Positions 43,034-51,404 of a stretch of DNA of 64,000 nt are shown piece by piece. The stretch's first letter is position 1, and every line of letters starts with the position of its first letter. Under the pieces are notes generated by a model. That model worked only from the letters and a program-made list of their open reading frames with translations, was not told the origin of the DNA and did no database searches. The DNA is from Ruminococcus sp. (lineage in GTDB: Bacteria; Bacillota; Clostridia; Oscillospirales; Acutalibacteraceae): contig JAFQRC010000013.1 of NCBI GenBank assembly GCA_017410265.1, forward strand, positions 1 through 64,000, read 5' to 3'. A program made the translations under genes and the position numbers.

Positions 43034-44215
43034 TCAAATTCCCTTTGAGATTGTTTGTGCTAAAATGTCGGCATCAACTATTTCCTCACCTGTTTTATCT
43101 TTAAGCTGTTCTTTCGACAAATCAGAAAGACCGTCAAAAATAACACCATCAAAATCGCAGGTTGAGAGCAAGTCAAGCTCTTCCTTTGTGACCTTACCGT
43201 CACGATAATCGCACACGATTTTATTCTCAAACATAGAGTATTTTTTATCCTTGAAATATCTCAAAAACTTGTGCTTGATAACCCATAACGCAGGTTTATG
43301 AATATATTTGTGCATCGCGGGAGACACAGAACCTATCATCCAACAGTTGCGGTCACAACAGCGAACCTTGCTTCTGACTTTTTCAGCCTCTTCGCTGTTC
43401 CACAGCTCGTCCCATGTCTTCTCGTTCAAATTACCCATTACCTCTTTTTCTTTTGTGCCGTTACACGGCATTACGTCACCGTAAGGATCAATAAAAAAGG
43501 TATCAAAACTCATATCACAAGGAAGTAATCGTTTTCCGCTATAAATATAGTTAATGAGTCCATGATTAAAATAAGCTCTGAACCATTTTTTAGGGCTATT
43601 AGACTTCAAAAGCTCATTCACAAGGTCTTCGAAGTTCTTAGCGACCATCGGTCTATCCTTGATAACATTCTTTGATTCAACAAAATAGAAGCTGTTGTGG
43701 AGAGATGCTGTCGCAAATTCCATATTTAATTCATCAGAAAGCTTGTACAAAGGTACAAGGTCATCAGCGTTTTTATCCTGAACAGTCATACCAAACCCGA
43801 CATCCTGCATTCCCATCTCTTTAAGCTTCAACAAAGTGGTGTATCCTTTGTTAAAACCATCTTCGAGACCACGGATTTCGTTATTGGTTTTTTCAAGTCC
43901 CTCAATCGAAATTCTGATTCCTATCTGCGGAAACTCTTTACACAAAGCCACAATTCGGTCAGTAAAAAATCCGTTAGTAGAAATTACAATGCGGTCGCTT
44001 TTTTTATAAAGCTCTCGCACTATCTGAGGAAGGTCTTCTCTTATGAAAGGCTCTCCACCTGTGATATTAGTAAAATACATCTGCGGGAGCTTCTTGATAG
44101 TATCAAGTGTTATTTCCTCCTGCGGCATTGACGGAGCTTTATATCTGTTACACATTGAGCACCTTGCGTTACATCTGTATGTAACTATGACTGTACCGTT
44201 GAGTTTTTTAGCCAT
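43034..44215 (-). CDS. Radical SAM/SPASM-like enzyme within the exopolysaccharide operon
   Basis: The 393-residue protein has the radical SAM cluster motif CNARCSMC (CxxxCxxC) at about residues 14-21, the GGEPF motif near 53 and VISTNGFF. Its C-terminal part has Cys residues in LPCDMSF, VMPCNGT and RCCDRNCW, resembling a SPASM-type auxiliary cluster region. Such enzymes carry out radical chemistry on peptides or on sugars and nucleotides. Here the neighbours are all polymer genes, so a sugar-modifying reaction is likelier than peptide maturation; no precursor peptide is visible. It overlaps the upstream acyltransferase by 8 bases. Confidence 0.85.
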   Translation of the reverse strand: MAKKLNGTVIVTYRCNARCSMCNRYKAPSMPQEEITLDTIKKLPQMYFTNITGGEPFIREDLPQIVRELYKKSDRIVISTNGFFTDRIVALCKEFPQIGIRISIEGLEKTNNEIRGLEDGFNKGYTTLLKLKEMGMQDVGFGMTVQDKNADDLVPLYKLSDELNMEFATASLHNSFYFVESKNVIKDRPMVAKNFEDLVNELLKSNSPKKWFRAYFNHGLINYIYSGKRLLPCDMSFDTFFIDPYGDVMPCNGTKEKEVMGNLNEKTWDELWNSEEAEKVRSKVRCCDRNCWMIGSVSPAMHKYIHKPALWVIKHKFLRYFKDKKYSMFENKIVCDYRDGKVTKEELDLLSTCDFDGVIFDGLSDLSKEQLKDKTGEEIVDADILAQTISKGI

Positions 44216-45233
44216 TTAATTTCTCCTGTTTTTTAAATTTCACATATTTCGTAGGGTTAAACATAAAATCAGTTGCTTTAAATTTAGACATAATTGCATA
44301 AGCAACTATTGGTCCTAAAAAGCTTACAGTAATACCAACAGCTATATGAACAACAACCGAGGTTATCGAAAGCTTTAAAAGCATAGCTCTAAAAGCAGCT
44401 GCAAAAATTGTATGCATCAAAAACACCGGCATAGTGTACTTTGAGAAAACGCTTACGCATTTTTTGATAAATCTTAGATTTTGTGTATGTATTGCAAGGA
44501 TTACAGTCGCAACACAAGCAACAAATCCGAGCAAAAAGCTCAACAATTGTGATTTTATACCATAGTAAAATATGCTTGCACCTACAAACGATACACTAAG
44601 CACACCACATACCCATACAAAAGCACGCTTTTTAAAAATCTTATCCAACGAGTAGGTGTGCAAACACATACCAAGCACAAACCAGATTTCATTGATTGTT
44701 ACAGAAACAATAACAAAAGCGGATTGCTCCGATATAAAGAATGATGCAATCTTCATACAAAGACCCATAAAAAGCAGTACAGCTAAACCTTTTTTACTCT
44801 TTATAGAAGGAGTAATAAGAAAAATAAAGAACAAGGTATACAGGTACCAGTACGGTGATACCGGGTCTATAAACAAAGTTGTAAAAAGACTGTCCGCCTG
44901 ATTGTTTACCTGTGAAGAAAACAATACCTTTAAACCCCATGTAATCACGCTGAAAAATAAGTACGGTATGCCTAAGGCTAACAATTTTTTTAAAATATGT
45001 TCCTTGTACTCAGAAAAACTGTTGATAACACTATACTTGCTGAAAAGATAACCGCTGCAAATAAAAAACAACGGAACATGAAAGTAGTATATGGTAGTGT
45101 CAAACCACTCAAGCAAGGGGGCTTTCCCGATGATATCGGAGTTCACCATACTCTGAAAAAAATGTCCGAGCACAACCAGTATACATGCGTAAATTTTAAT
45201 ACCGTCTATGAAGACATCTCTTTGTTTTTGCAT
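44208..45233 (-). CDS. Membrane acyltransferase, family 3
   Basis: The 341-residue protein has ten or so helices and the family start DVFIDGIKIYACILVVLGHF (catalytic His) and YYFHVPLFFICSGYLFSKY. It should O-acylate sugars of the polymer. It is the second such enzyme in this operon, which suggests two acylation sites. It overlaps the polymerase gene by 28 bases upstream and the radical SAM gene by 8 bases downstream. Confidence 0.9.
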   Translation of the reverse strand: MQKQRDVFIDGIKIYACILVVLGHFFQSMVNSDIIGKAPLLEWFDTTIYYFHVPLFFICSGYLFSKYSVINSFSEYKEHILKKLLALGIPYLFFSVITWGLKVLFSSQVNNQADSLFTTLFIDPVSPYWYLYTLFFIFLITPSIKSKKGLAVLLFMGLCMKIASFFISEQSAFVIVSVTINEIWFVLGMCLHTYSLDKIFKKRAFVWVCGVLSVSFVGASIFYYGIKSQLLSFLLGFVACVATVILAIHTQNLRFIKKCVSVFSKYTMPVFLMHTIFAAAFRAMLLKLSITSVVVHIAVGITVSFLGPIVAYAIMSKFKATDFMFNPTKYVKFKKQEKLNG

Positions 45234-46528
45234 AACCTTTTCCTCTCGGCTATTTTGTACGCCGCAATTTCATCTTCATTGTTGTGCACAATGTTTATAC
45301 ATATGCCGAAAACCATAAACATTGATACAACCGACGGATTGAAGAAAGCAGGTTCCGATGTACTGGAAATAACCTCGTACACCAATAAGGACAACAATGC
45401 CCACAGCATATATGAGCCTTTGCGCTTGGCAGTAAAAGCTATATATACAAAACAGATAATGACAGCCAGAAAAGCTATTGTACCTATAAAGCCTGTCTGC
45501 GCAATAACAGTAGGCCAAAAAGTGTCACTCAAGAAGTTGGAGCCTACCGAATCGCCACCGTGCAAATCCTGATAACCAAGGTTTGTATACAAAGGAGAGA
45601 AATTTTCGGCTGCAATGCTTGAGCCAAAAGTTGCAAAGCCCGTACCAAGCGGAAAATTTTCACCAGCAAGCTGGATAGCATCTATGTGTAGTCGTGCTCG
45701 CAACACAGTTTCAGAGTTAGTCGCGTAATAATAAGAGAGCTGGTCCCATCCGATAATCAGTGCCAAAATGGTACCGCCACCAAATAAAACCGTTTTCGAC
45801 TGTACATTCAATCTGACAAGCAGGATATACAGGAATAATATGCACACAACCGCCGCTATAGCTTTACTTCTGAAAGTCATTATCATTACAAAGCTCAGCA
45901 TAAAGATGCTTATAGTATTTCTTCTTCTGATAACCTTATCGTCTGTAATATCGTACGAAGCAATGTTTACAATCATACAGATAACACAGGCAACTGCCAA
46001 AAACGAAGGCTGCGAAAAAAACAGCTTGGTTGAATATGCAAAATATCTGAAATCTCCTGTTTCAAACCAAGGAGCAAAAAACAAATCGTGTATTGTTAGC
46101 ACAAAGCATAAAACCGCAAAGAAATGTGCTATTTTGTTAAAGTCAAGTAATAGTTGTTCATTGTCACAGTAGTCAAAAAGCAACAACCTCGCTGCAAAGT
46201 AAAAAACTACGAATCGACAACAAACAAGCATATCAGACAAACTCAAAAACAAACTTTGCAATGGCTGTACAAAGTTAGAGATCAAGCCCATTGCAACAAA
46301 AACAGCAAAGAAAATAATCAGAAAATACTCGTACTTGAGGATTTTCACCTTGTGTGTAGCTATCCTGAGTATGATAAGCATAATCAACAAGCACTCTACA
46401 ATTTCATCTGAATAACCGACGATTCTCTCTATAACACCGGAGGTGTAGTCCAAAATGGCATTCTGTACAAGAAAAAATACAAACAGCACACATATCCATA
46501 TTCTTTTTTTATGGAATCTCAGTACCAT
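45206..46528 (-). CDS. Wzy-type polysaccharide polymerase
   Basis: The 440-residue membrane protein has about 11 to 12 helices and a large external loop with GENFPLGTGFATFGS and HGGDSVGSNFLSDTFWP. These resemble the RX10G-type loop of O-antigen polymerases/ligases. It should join repeat units on the outer face of the membrane. Wzy proteins vary in sequence, so the call rests on topology, the loop and the Wzx/Wzc neighbours. The ATG at 46528 has GGAGG upstream; the GTG four codons earlier lies on the ribosome site. Confidence 0.85.
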   Translation of the reverse strand: MVLRFHKKRIWICVLFVFFLVQNAILDYTSGVIERIVGYSDEIVECLLIMLIILRIATHKVKILKYEYFLIIFFAVFVAMGLISNFVQPLQSLFLSLSDMLVCCRFVVFYFAARLLLFDYCDNEQLLLDFNKIAHFFAVLCFVLTIHDLFFAPWFETGDFRYFAYSTKLFFSQPSFLAVACVICMIVNIASYDITDDKVIRRRNTISIFMLSFVMIMTFRSKAIAAVVCILFLYILLVRLNVQSKTVLFGGGTILALIIGWDQLSYYYATNSETVLRARLHIDAIQLAGENFPLGTGFATFGSSIAAENFSPLYTNLGYQDLHGGDSVGSNFLSDTFWPTVIAQTGFIGTIAFLAVIICFVYIAFTAKRKGSYMLWALLSLLVYEVISSTSEPAFFNPSVVSMFMVFGICINIVHNNEDEIAAYKIAERKRLCKNKEMSS

Positions 46529-46555
46529 TTTTTCCTCCACATTGCTTTATTGCTT

Positions 46556-47755
46556 TTAAAAATTAATAATCTTCATGAGTTTTTCGCAGTATTGCTCAAT
46601 AGAAAGCAACCCGCTATTCCTACAGTTTTCAATGTATCTGTTCAGTCTTTCTTCGTCACTATACAAAGCTTCTATCTTTTCTTTCAGGTCATAGGCGTTA
46701 CCGCTTTCAAACAAATCTCCGTTAACGCCGTTTTTGATTAACTCGGGAATACCACCGATATTTGCTCCCACAACAGGCGTACTTAGGACAATACTCTCCA
46801 TAACCGAGAACGGGCAATTATCGTAGCATTTTGACGGGCATATCGAAAACTTAGCGTTTGCTATCAGCTCTTTAAGCTCATCGCCTGATTTAAAGCCTAC
46901 GTTAGTAATATTCTTAACACCCTCAAGCTCACCTTCAAGCGGACCTGTACCGGCACAGATATATTTAATATCCGGTGTATTTTTACAGACCTCAATAAGA
47001 GTCGAAACACCTTTTTCGATAGAAAACCTGCCAAAGTACAAAACATAGTCCTGCTTTTGCACTTTATCAGCAGGCTCTGTCTTGTCAACAAAATTGTGCA
47101 AAGCTACAGTTTTTTCTTTAAAAAGAGGGTTGGTGTCAAGCTTTGACTTCATAAAATTTGAACAACAGATAATTTTGTCGATATACTTGTAGGTGCCCTT
47201 AAATTTCCAGAAACTTGCTTCGAGTGTACCAACCAAGGATTTGGCAAGGCTTCCGTGAATACATCTGCCTTTTGTACAATTAAGGAAACTGCCACTCAAG
47301 CATTTCTCACAGTTTTCGTCACCATTTCTGCACAGATGATTCGGACACACAAGTTGATAGTCGTGAGCTGTATAAATAATTTTGCAATCCTTGTTTGCTT
47401 GTTTGCGCCATTTGACTATCTCAAGAATAATGCTCGGTGTGAGCTGATAGTTAAAATTATTCAGATGGCACACATCAGGACAAAAATCATCAAGCACCTT
47501 TCTTAACTGACGACGTGCATGTGATGAGTAAATGGTTTTTATCGGATATGTAAGCTTTGACAGTTTTGAACCCTCGTGAAAATCCATATCCGAAGTGTAA
47601 GCATCAACATGGTTACCCACTATTCTTCCTTCGTGCTCCATTCCAAAATACTGCACTTCGTGACCAATAGACTGCAAATATTCACCTAGCTTGAATATAT
47701 ATGTTTCCGATCCGCCGTTTGGGTGCAGAAACTTATTTATCATTAAAATCTTCAT
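46556..47755 (-). CDS. Family 4 glycosyltransferase
   Basis: The 399-residue GT-B enzyme begins MKILMINKFLHPNGGSETYI and has the GT4 donor site DYVLYFGRFSIEKGVSTLIE, ICPSKCYDNCPFSVMES and VVGANIGGIPELI. A Cys-rich insert is present around residues 135-155 (CPNHLCRNGDENCEKC), typical of this GT4 subgroup and possibly metal binding. The enzyme should add a sugar of the repeat unit in the cytoplasm. Confidence 0.92.
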   Translation of the reverse strand: MKILMINKFLHPNGGSETYIFKLGEYLQSIGHEVQYFGMEHEGRIVGNHVDAYTSDMDFHEGSKLSKLTYPIKTIYSSHARRQLRKVLDDFCPDVCHLNNFNYQLTPSIILEIVKWRKQANKDCKIIYTAHDYQLVCPNHLCRNGDENCEKCLSGSFLNCTKGRCIHGSLAKSLVGTLEASFWKFKGTYKYIDKIICCSNFMKSKLDTNPLFKEKTVALHNFVDKTEPADKVQKQDYVLYFGRFSIEKGVSTLIEVCKNTPDIKYICAGTGPLEGELEGVKNITNVGFKSGDELKELIANAKFSICPSKCYDNCPFSVMESIVLSTPVVGANIGGIPELIKNGVNGDLFESGNAYDLKEKIEALYSDEERLNRYIENCRNSGLLSIEQYCEKLMKIINF

Positions 47756-47772
47756 AAAAAACTCTTCTAAAT

Positions 47773-48903
47773 CTATTTTTTATAAAGGGCGATAGTTTTT
47801 GAAACAACTTCGTCCCAATTGTATTTCTTGAGTATATAATCCTGCGATTTTTCCTTGTATTCTTTTACAAGCTCTTTATCATCACACAGTTTTTGTAAAG
47901 CTGAGGTAAGCACTCCTACATCGCCCGCTTTTACTACTACAGCTTTATCTTTTACTACCTCTATGCATTCCGCTATATCCGATACAACGCAACAATTCTT
48001 GTAACTCATAGCTTCAAGTAAACTAAGAGGCATACCCTCCAAAAGCGACGGCAAAACATACACATAAGCGTTAGAATAAAGCTCTTCTAAAACCTGTCCT
48101 TGCTGAAAACCTGTAAATATAATTCTGTCATCGTGTGCTGCTTTATCTTCGAGCTGTGATACATAGTCATCAGTGTCAGACGTTCCGCCCGCTATAACGA
48201 GCTTTTTATCAGTTTTTACATCTTTGAACGCATCAATAAGCAGATGCACTCCCTTTTCAGGAACTAACCTGCCTAAAAACAAAATATAGCTGTCTTTTTT
48301 CAATGAAAACTCTTCCGCGATGCGCTCAGGCTCAATAATCTCAGGAGCATTGACTCCGTTTGGTATGTAAACTGTATCGCGGTCGTAGGTGTCTTTGAAA
48401 TACTCTTTCACGCGATTGCTGAGTACAATAATTTCGTCAGCAAACTTGACTGCCATTTTTTCCCCGAATTTTATGTATTTCGAGGCAAAACCATCGCTCC
48501 ACTTATCTCTCTGCCAATCTAGCCCGTGAACAGTCACTATAACTCGCTTTTTGAACAGCTTCAAAAGTGGTGTCATCGCCGCAGGACCCTCAGCGTGAAT
48601 ATGTACAACCTGAGCTTTCGAAAAAGCAGATTTAAGTGAAGCAAAGAAGCTGGAAGTCACCGCCGCCAGACCCTTTTTGTCAATGGTTAATACTGACCTT
48701 ATCTTAATACCGTGATAATCAGAAATCCGCTCTGTCTTTACGCTTTTATCACTGACATGGTGTCCTCTGCGATTATAAAGTGTGACATTATGTCCACAAT
48801 CTGCCATTCGGGTTGAGAGTTCTTCGACTACAATCTCGACTCCGCCCTCACGAGAAGGAACTCGTTTGTGGCCGAATATAGCGATATTAAGTTTTCGCTG
48901 CAT
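47773..48903 (-). CDS. DUF1972-type family 4 glycosyltransferase (first gene of the operon)
   Basis: The 376-residue enzyme has the DUF1972-like start KLNIAIFGHKRVPSREGGVE and GT4 motifs (ILFLGRLVPEKGVHLLIDAF, LPSLLEGMPLSLLEAMSY). Members of this group often transfer rhamnose or a similar sugar as the second step after the initiating transferase. The ATG at 48903 has GGAGG upstream, better than an ATG six codons earlier. It is first after the operon promoter. Confidence 0.9.
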   Translation of the reverse strand: MQRKLNIAIFGHKRVPSREGGVEIVVEELSTRMADCGHNVTLYNRRGHHVSDKSVKTERISDYHGIKIRSVLTIDKKGLAAVTSSFFASLKSAFSKAQVVHIHAEGPAAMTPLLKLFKKRVIVTVHGLDWQRDKWSDGFASKYIKFGEKMAVKFADEIIVLSNRVKEYFKDTYDRDTVYIPNGVNAPEIIEPERIAEEFSLKKDSYILFLGRLVPEKGVHLLIDAFKDVKTDKKLVIAGGTSDTDDYVSQLEDKAAHDDRIIFTGFQQGQVLEELYSNAYVYVLPSLLEGMPLSLLEAMSYKNCCVVSDIAECIEVVKDKAVVVKAGDVGVLTSALQKLCDDKELVKEYKEKSQDYILKKYNWDEVVSKTIALYKK

Positions 48904-48977
48904 ATTTCGTCCTCCAAACACACTTCGCCCTCTTCAAAACACAATGCGATATAATATAATTATAGTTATACATATAC

Positions 48978-49006
48978 ATTATACTACTATATATACATAT
49001 TTTCAA
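48978..49006 (-). promoter_or_regulatory. Promoter of the exopolysaccharide operon
   Basis: TTGAAA and TATAAT on the minus strand are 17 bases apart, leaving an AT-rich leader of about 65 bases to the first start codon. Confidence 0.78.
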
Positions 49007-49104
49007 TAGTTTTCGTCCAAAAATCAATGTTGAAAATATATCCAAAAAAACAGCTGTTTATTCTGTTTTTTAATTTTTTACACTAGATTTTTCCGTTAAA
49101 AAAC

Positions 49105-49136
49105 AACGACTCTGAGAGGGTTTTCTCAGAGTCGTT
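49105..49136. terminator. Terminator of the cobalamin-type transport unit
   Basis: A perfect 12-bp stem AACGACTCTGAG/CTCAGAGTCGTT has a T-run on the minus strand (GTTTTTTAA) and TTTTC on the plus strand. Confidence 0.88.
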
Positions 49137-49139
49137 TTT

Positions 49140-49688
49140 CTATATTTTCGAAGCTTTTATATTCAGTTTTTCAAGCAAATTTGACAGAGGATAAATCAAT
49201 AATCCTGCAACAAAATTACCAACTGCATGCGCTATATCAAACGGCAATCCCGCAATTATCCAAGCTATCGTCTGTTCAAATGAAAGCGAGAACATAACCG
49301 CCTGTGCAGGTGCGTAAAGTGCACCAAAGCACAGCCCGTGCAATCCACATAAAAGCGGATACACTATTATCTTAGCTGTTTTGCCCATATTCTGAGGTAG
49401 CAGCATAGTCACCGCCCAAAGCACCGTCCATATGTAGGTATAAGGCACCCACCACATATTAAAACCTGCATACACACCATTCAACAGCACATAGATGTAA
49501 ATCGGGACCAGTGCCTTTTTGCGGTACACAATCGTTAGCAGTATCGTAAACATACCGAGCAAATGGAAATTCGGCAAGAATTCCATTACTATCTTTGAGA
49601 TAAACATCATTGACGCAAACATCGCAAATAAAGTCATCTCAAAAAGCGACAGTTTCAGCTTTTTTCTGCGTTTGTTTTTATCACACAT
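49140..49688 (-). CDS. ECF transporter S component, predicted cobalamin/cobinamide uptake
   Basis: The 182-residue protein has about six hydrophobic segments and reads as an ECF substrate-binding subunit (VMEFLPNFHLLGMFTILLTI, then GLHGLCFGALYAPAQAV). The substrate is inferred from a cobalamin riboswitch upstream and a DUF4430 lipoprotein encoded just before it, with which it shares one base. It needs a shared ECF energising module from elsewhere. Confidence 0.8.
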   Translation of the reverse strand: MCDKNKRRKKLKLSLFEMTLFAMFASMMFISKIVMEFLPNFHLLGMFTILLTIVYRKKALVPIYIYVLLNGVYAGFNMWWVPYTYIWTVLWAVTMLLPQNMGKTAKIIVYPLLCGLHGLCFGALYAPAQAVMFSLSFEQTIAWIIAGLPFDIAHAVGNFVAGLLIYPLSNLLEKLNIKASKI

Positions 49689-50155
49689 TACTTAGTATAA
49701 ACAAGCTCAAAGCTATCACCACTTAAAATTGAAGTGTCTTTAGCACTTGATGTAAGATATTCTCCATCTTTGTAAAAAGCCCAGTAAGACTTATCAACAT
49801 CATAGTCCGCTAAAATGCCGTTAACAGTCTTGATATAAAGGCCATATGCGCCTTCTTCGCCCTGAATAAGCTCTACTCCTAAAAGCGCATCTTCGAGGTT
49901 TTCTGCGTCTGTATTAATAGTAATTGTAATAGCTTTTTCGCCTGCTTTTACATCAACCTCAATAGATTTTTCTCCCTCACCAAGTGATATATTTTCTGTG
50001 TATGTAGCGTTCTCCCAAAGCGGATCAACAACCTGTGTAGCAACCTCCGTCTGGTCCAAAGCTGCCTCGCTTTCAGTATCGCACGCACAAAGCGAGCACA
50101 CTACCGCTACGCACATCAAAAGAGAGAGTAGCAAAGATAAAATTTTCCTGTTCAT
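49688..50155 (-). CDS. DUF4430-domain lipoprotein, predicted cobalamin capture
   Basis: The 155-residue protein has a lipoprotein signal with lipobox SLCAC (Cys near residue 24) and a DUF4430 domain ending in SYWAFYKDGEYLTSS and GDSFELVYT. DUF4430 resembles the C-terminal domain of transcobalamin/intrinsic-factor proteins. Its gene lies between a cobalamin riboswitch and an ECF S component, so a role in binding B12 or a related corrinoid at the surface is likely. The ATG at 50155 has AAGGA at good spacing. Confidence 0.85.
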   Translation of the reverse strand: MNRKILSLLLSLLMCVAVVCSLCACDTESEAALDQTEVATQVVDPLWENATYTENISLGEGEKSIEVDVKAGEKAITITINTDAENLEDALLGVELIQGEEGAYGLYIKTVNGILADYDVDKSYWAFYKDGEYLTSSAKDTSILSGDSFELVYTK

Positions 50156-50195
50156 TTTCTTTCCTTCTTTCATTGATTTTTATCCTCAATGAATA

Positions 50196-50410
50196 AAACA
50201 AACGCGCCCTCCAAAGAGGACGCGTATATTATCATTATAACACCCTAGTCCTCCGTTGCCCGAAAACCGTTTGCAAAAACAGATATGCCGAGCATTCCGA
50301 CTGATTGGTTACCCAAAACACGGTAATGGCTGTTGCGGTGGATTCTCACCACGCTTCCCTCGACCTCTCATACACAGTCTCGCTGTGTACTCAAGCTAAA
50401 AAGATACCTG
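50196..50410 (-). promoter_or_regulatory. Cobalamin riboswitch with terminator
   Basis: The minus-strand leader has the B12 core GGGAAGCGTGGTGAGAATCC followed by ACCGCAACAGCCATTACCGT, and AGTCGGAATGCTCGGCAT. Closing arms CAGGTAT (50404-50410) and ATATCTG (50280-50286) pair. An ACGCGTCCTC/GAGGGCGCGT stem with T-run (50196-50226) forms the expression platform. Corrinoid binding would favour termination. Confidence 0.9.
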
Positions 50411-50433
50411 CTTATTCATTTTTGAACACGATA

Positions 50434-50462
50434 ATTATACAATTCGAAATAAGGTATGTCAA
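50434..50462 (-). promoter_or_regulatory. Consensus promoter of the cobalamin riboswitch
   Basis: TTGACA and TATAAT on the minus strand have a 17-base spacer. Confidence 0.88.
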
Positions 50463-50471
50463 GAAAGAGAA

Positions 50472-50495
50472 AAAGCGTCCGTTACCGAACGCTTT
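50472..50495 (-). terminator. Minus-strand hairpin terminator
   Basis: AAAGCGT and ACGCTTT with inner CG pairs are followed by TTTTCTC on the minus strand. It could end the transcript of the EF-hand gene just before the riboswitch promoter. Confidence 0.6.
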
Positions 50496-50550
50496 AACCC
50501 CGAGAAAAACCTTTAAAAAAGCTTTTCTCAACACAAGCAAAGTAATTGTA

Positions 50551-50577
50551 ATACATAAATAATCATTATTTATGTAT
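50551..50577. repeat. Perfect 13-bp-arm palindrome in a gene-free stretch
   Basis: ATACATAAATAAT and ATTATTTATGTAT flank a single base. Two more hairpins follow in the same 220-bp gap: AGGAGG/CCTCCT (about 50591-50615) and GCGAGG/CCTCGC (about 50615-50638). No credible gene lies in 50463-50680. Confidence 0.6.
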
Positions 50578-50680
50578 AACCCTAGAACAAAGGAGGAGGA
50601 ATTTTCCCTCCTAGCGAGGAAAAACATAAAACCTCGCAAAACAAAAAGAGAAAGGAAAAACAAATATCAACACAATGGTG

Positions 50681-50902
50681 TCAGTCAAAATCAAAACTAT
50701 CAATATCGAGGTCGTTATCAAGCAAAAACTCCTCGCGCTCGTCGTCGCTCATAAGCTCAAACTCTGTTTCGTCCAGTCCCGAAAAACTCAGGTTATTCGT
50801 TAAGCTATCACGTTTTTCTTCCTTTTCTATTTCATCTAATATCATACACGACAGTCCCATTTCAAAAGCATCAATATTACCGTCAAAGTTAAAATCAAAC
50901 AT
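50681..50902 (-). CDS. Small acidic EF-hand protein
   Basis: The 73-residue protein begins MFDFNFDGNIDAFEMG, in which DFNFDGNIDAFE is a canonical EF-hand loop (D-x-N-x-D-G-x-I-x-x-x-E). The rest is strongly acidic (DDEREEFLLDNDLDIDSFDF). It has no signal peptide. GGAGG lies 7 bases before the ATG. Small proteins of this build are known from gut Firmicutes, but their job is not. Calcium binding is inferred from the loop; one hand alone would be expected to dimerise or bind weakly. Confidence 0.75.
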   Translation of the reverse strand: MFDFNFDGNIDAFEMGLSCMILDEIEKEEKRDSLTNNLSFSGLDETEFELMSDDEREEFLLDNDLDIDSFDFD

Positions 50903-51010
50903 AATGTACCTCCATTTTTTCGTAGATTTCTTTGCTGTGATTATATATTACCATCACGAGTGTACGATAAAACGGACTTATCTCCAATTTTGACTGAACA
51001 CATATAAAAA

Positions 51011-51050
51011 TATACAAAACATAAGGCGGTGTACCACACGGTACACCGCC
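51011..51050 (+). repeat. 40-bp perfect direct repeat, copy 1
   Basis: The 40 bases from TATACAAAACATAAGG to GTACACCGCC are identical to copy 2 at 51814-51853. The repeat contains the stem GGCGGTGTACC/GGTACACCGCC. Copy 1 lies just downstream of the XRE gene. Confidence 0.9.
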
Positions 51051-51057
51051 TGTCAAG

Positions 51058-51300
51058 TCACTTGATTTCCTGTTCTAGATTATCGAATTCATTTGTTGAG
51101 AAAAACTCACCGAGAGTTATTTCTAGCCCATCACAGAATTTCTTTATCGTGATAATAGATATATCCCGTCTACTCTCATCTAGCATACTATATGCAGTTG
51201 ACGGAGTTACACCCGATATGTTAGCTAGTTCATTGATTTTGATATTTCTTTCATTACACAGCTCTTTGAATCGTTTTACTACAATATCCTTGACGCTCAT
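51058..51300 (-). CDS. XRE-family transcriptional regulator
   Basis: The 80-residue protein is a single Cro/C1-type helix-turn-helix domain (FKELCNERNIKINELANISG, then TPSTAYSMLDESRRDISIITIKKFCDGLEITLGEFF). GAGGTGAG precedes tandem ATGs; the second is taken. It is divergent from the SLOG gene by about 100 bases, and that gap has a short imperfect palindrome CGCGTTCGCGTATACGC. It may control that gene. Confidence 0.88.
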   Translation of the reverse strand: MSVKDIVVKRFKELCNERNIKINELANISGVTPSTAYSMLDESRRDISIITIKKFCDGLEITLGEFFSTNEFDNLEQEIK

Positions 51301-51404
51301 CATCTCACCTCAAAAACATTGTATGTATCATTTCGCGTTCGCGTATACGCACTTGCGTATATTTGAAATATATGCTATCTTTTTAACATAAAAGGAGGCT
51401 TATT

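Noticed and set aside
45768..46172. Plus-strand frame of about 134 codons opposite the Wzy gene
   Set aside because: It is antisense to a membrane protein gene; such frames arise often from its codon bias.
50412..50663. Minus-strand frame of 83 hydrophobic codons
   Set aside because: It spans the riboswitch promoter, a terminator and the 27-bp palindrome, and has no ribosome site.
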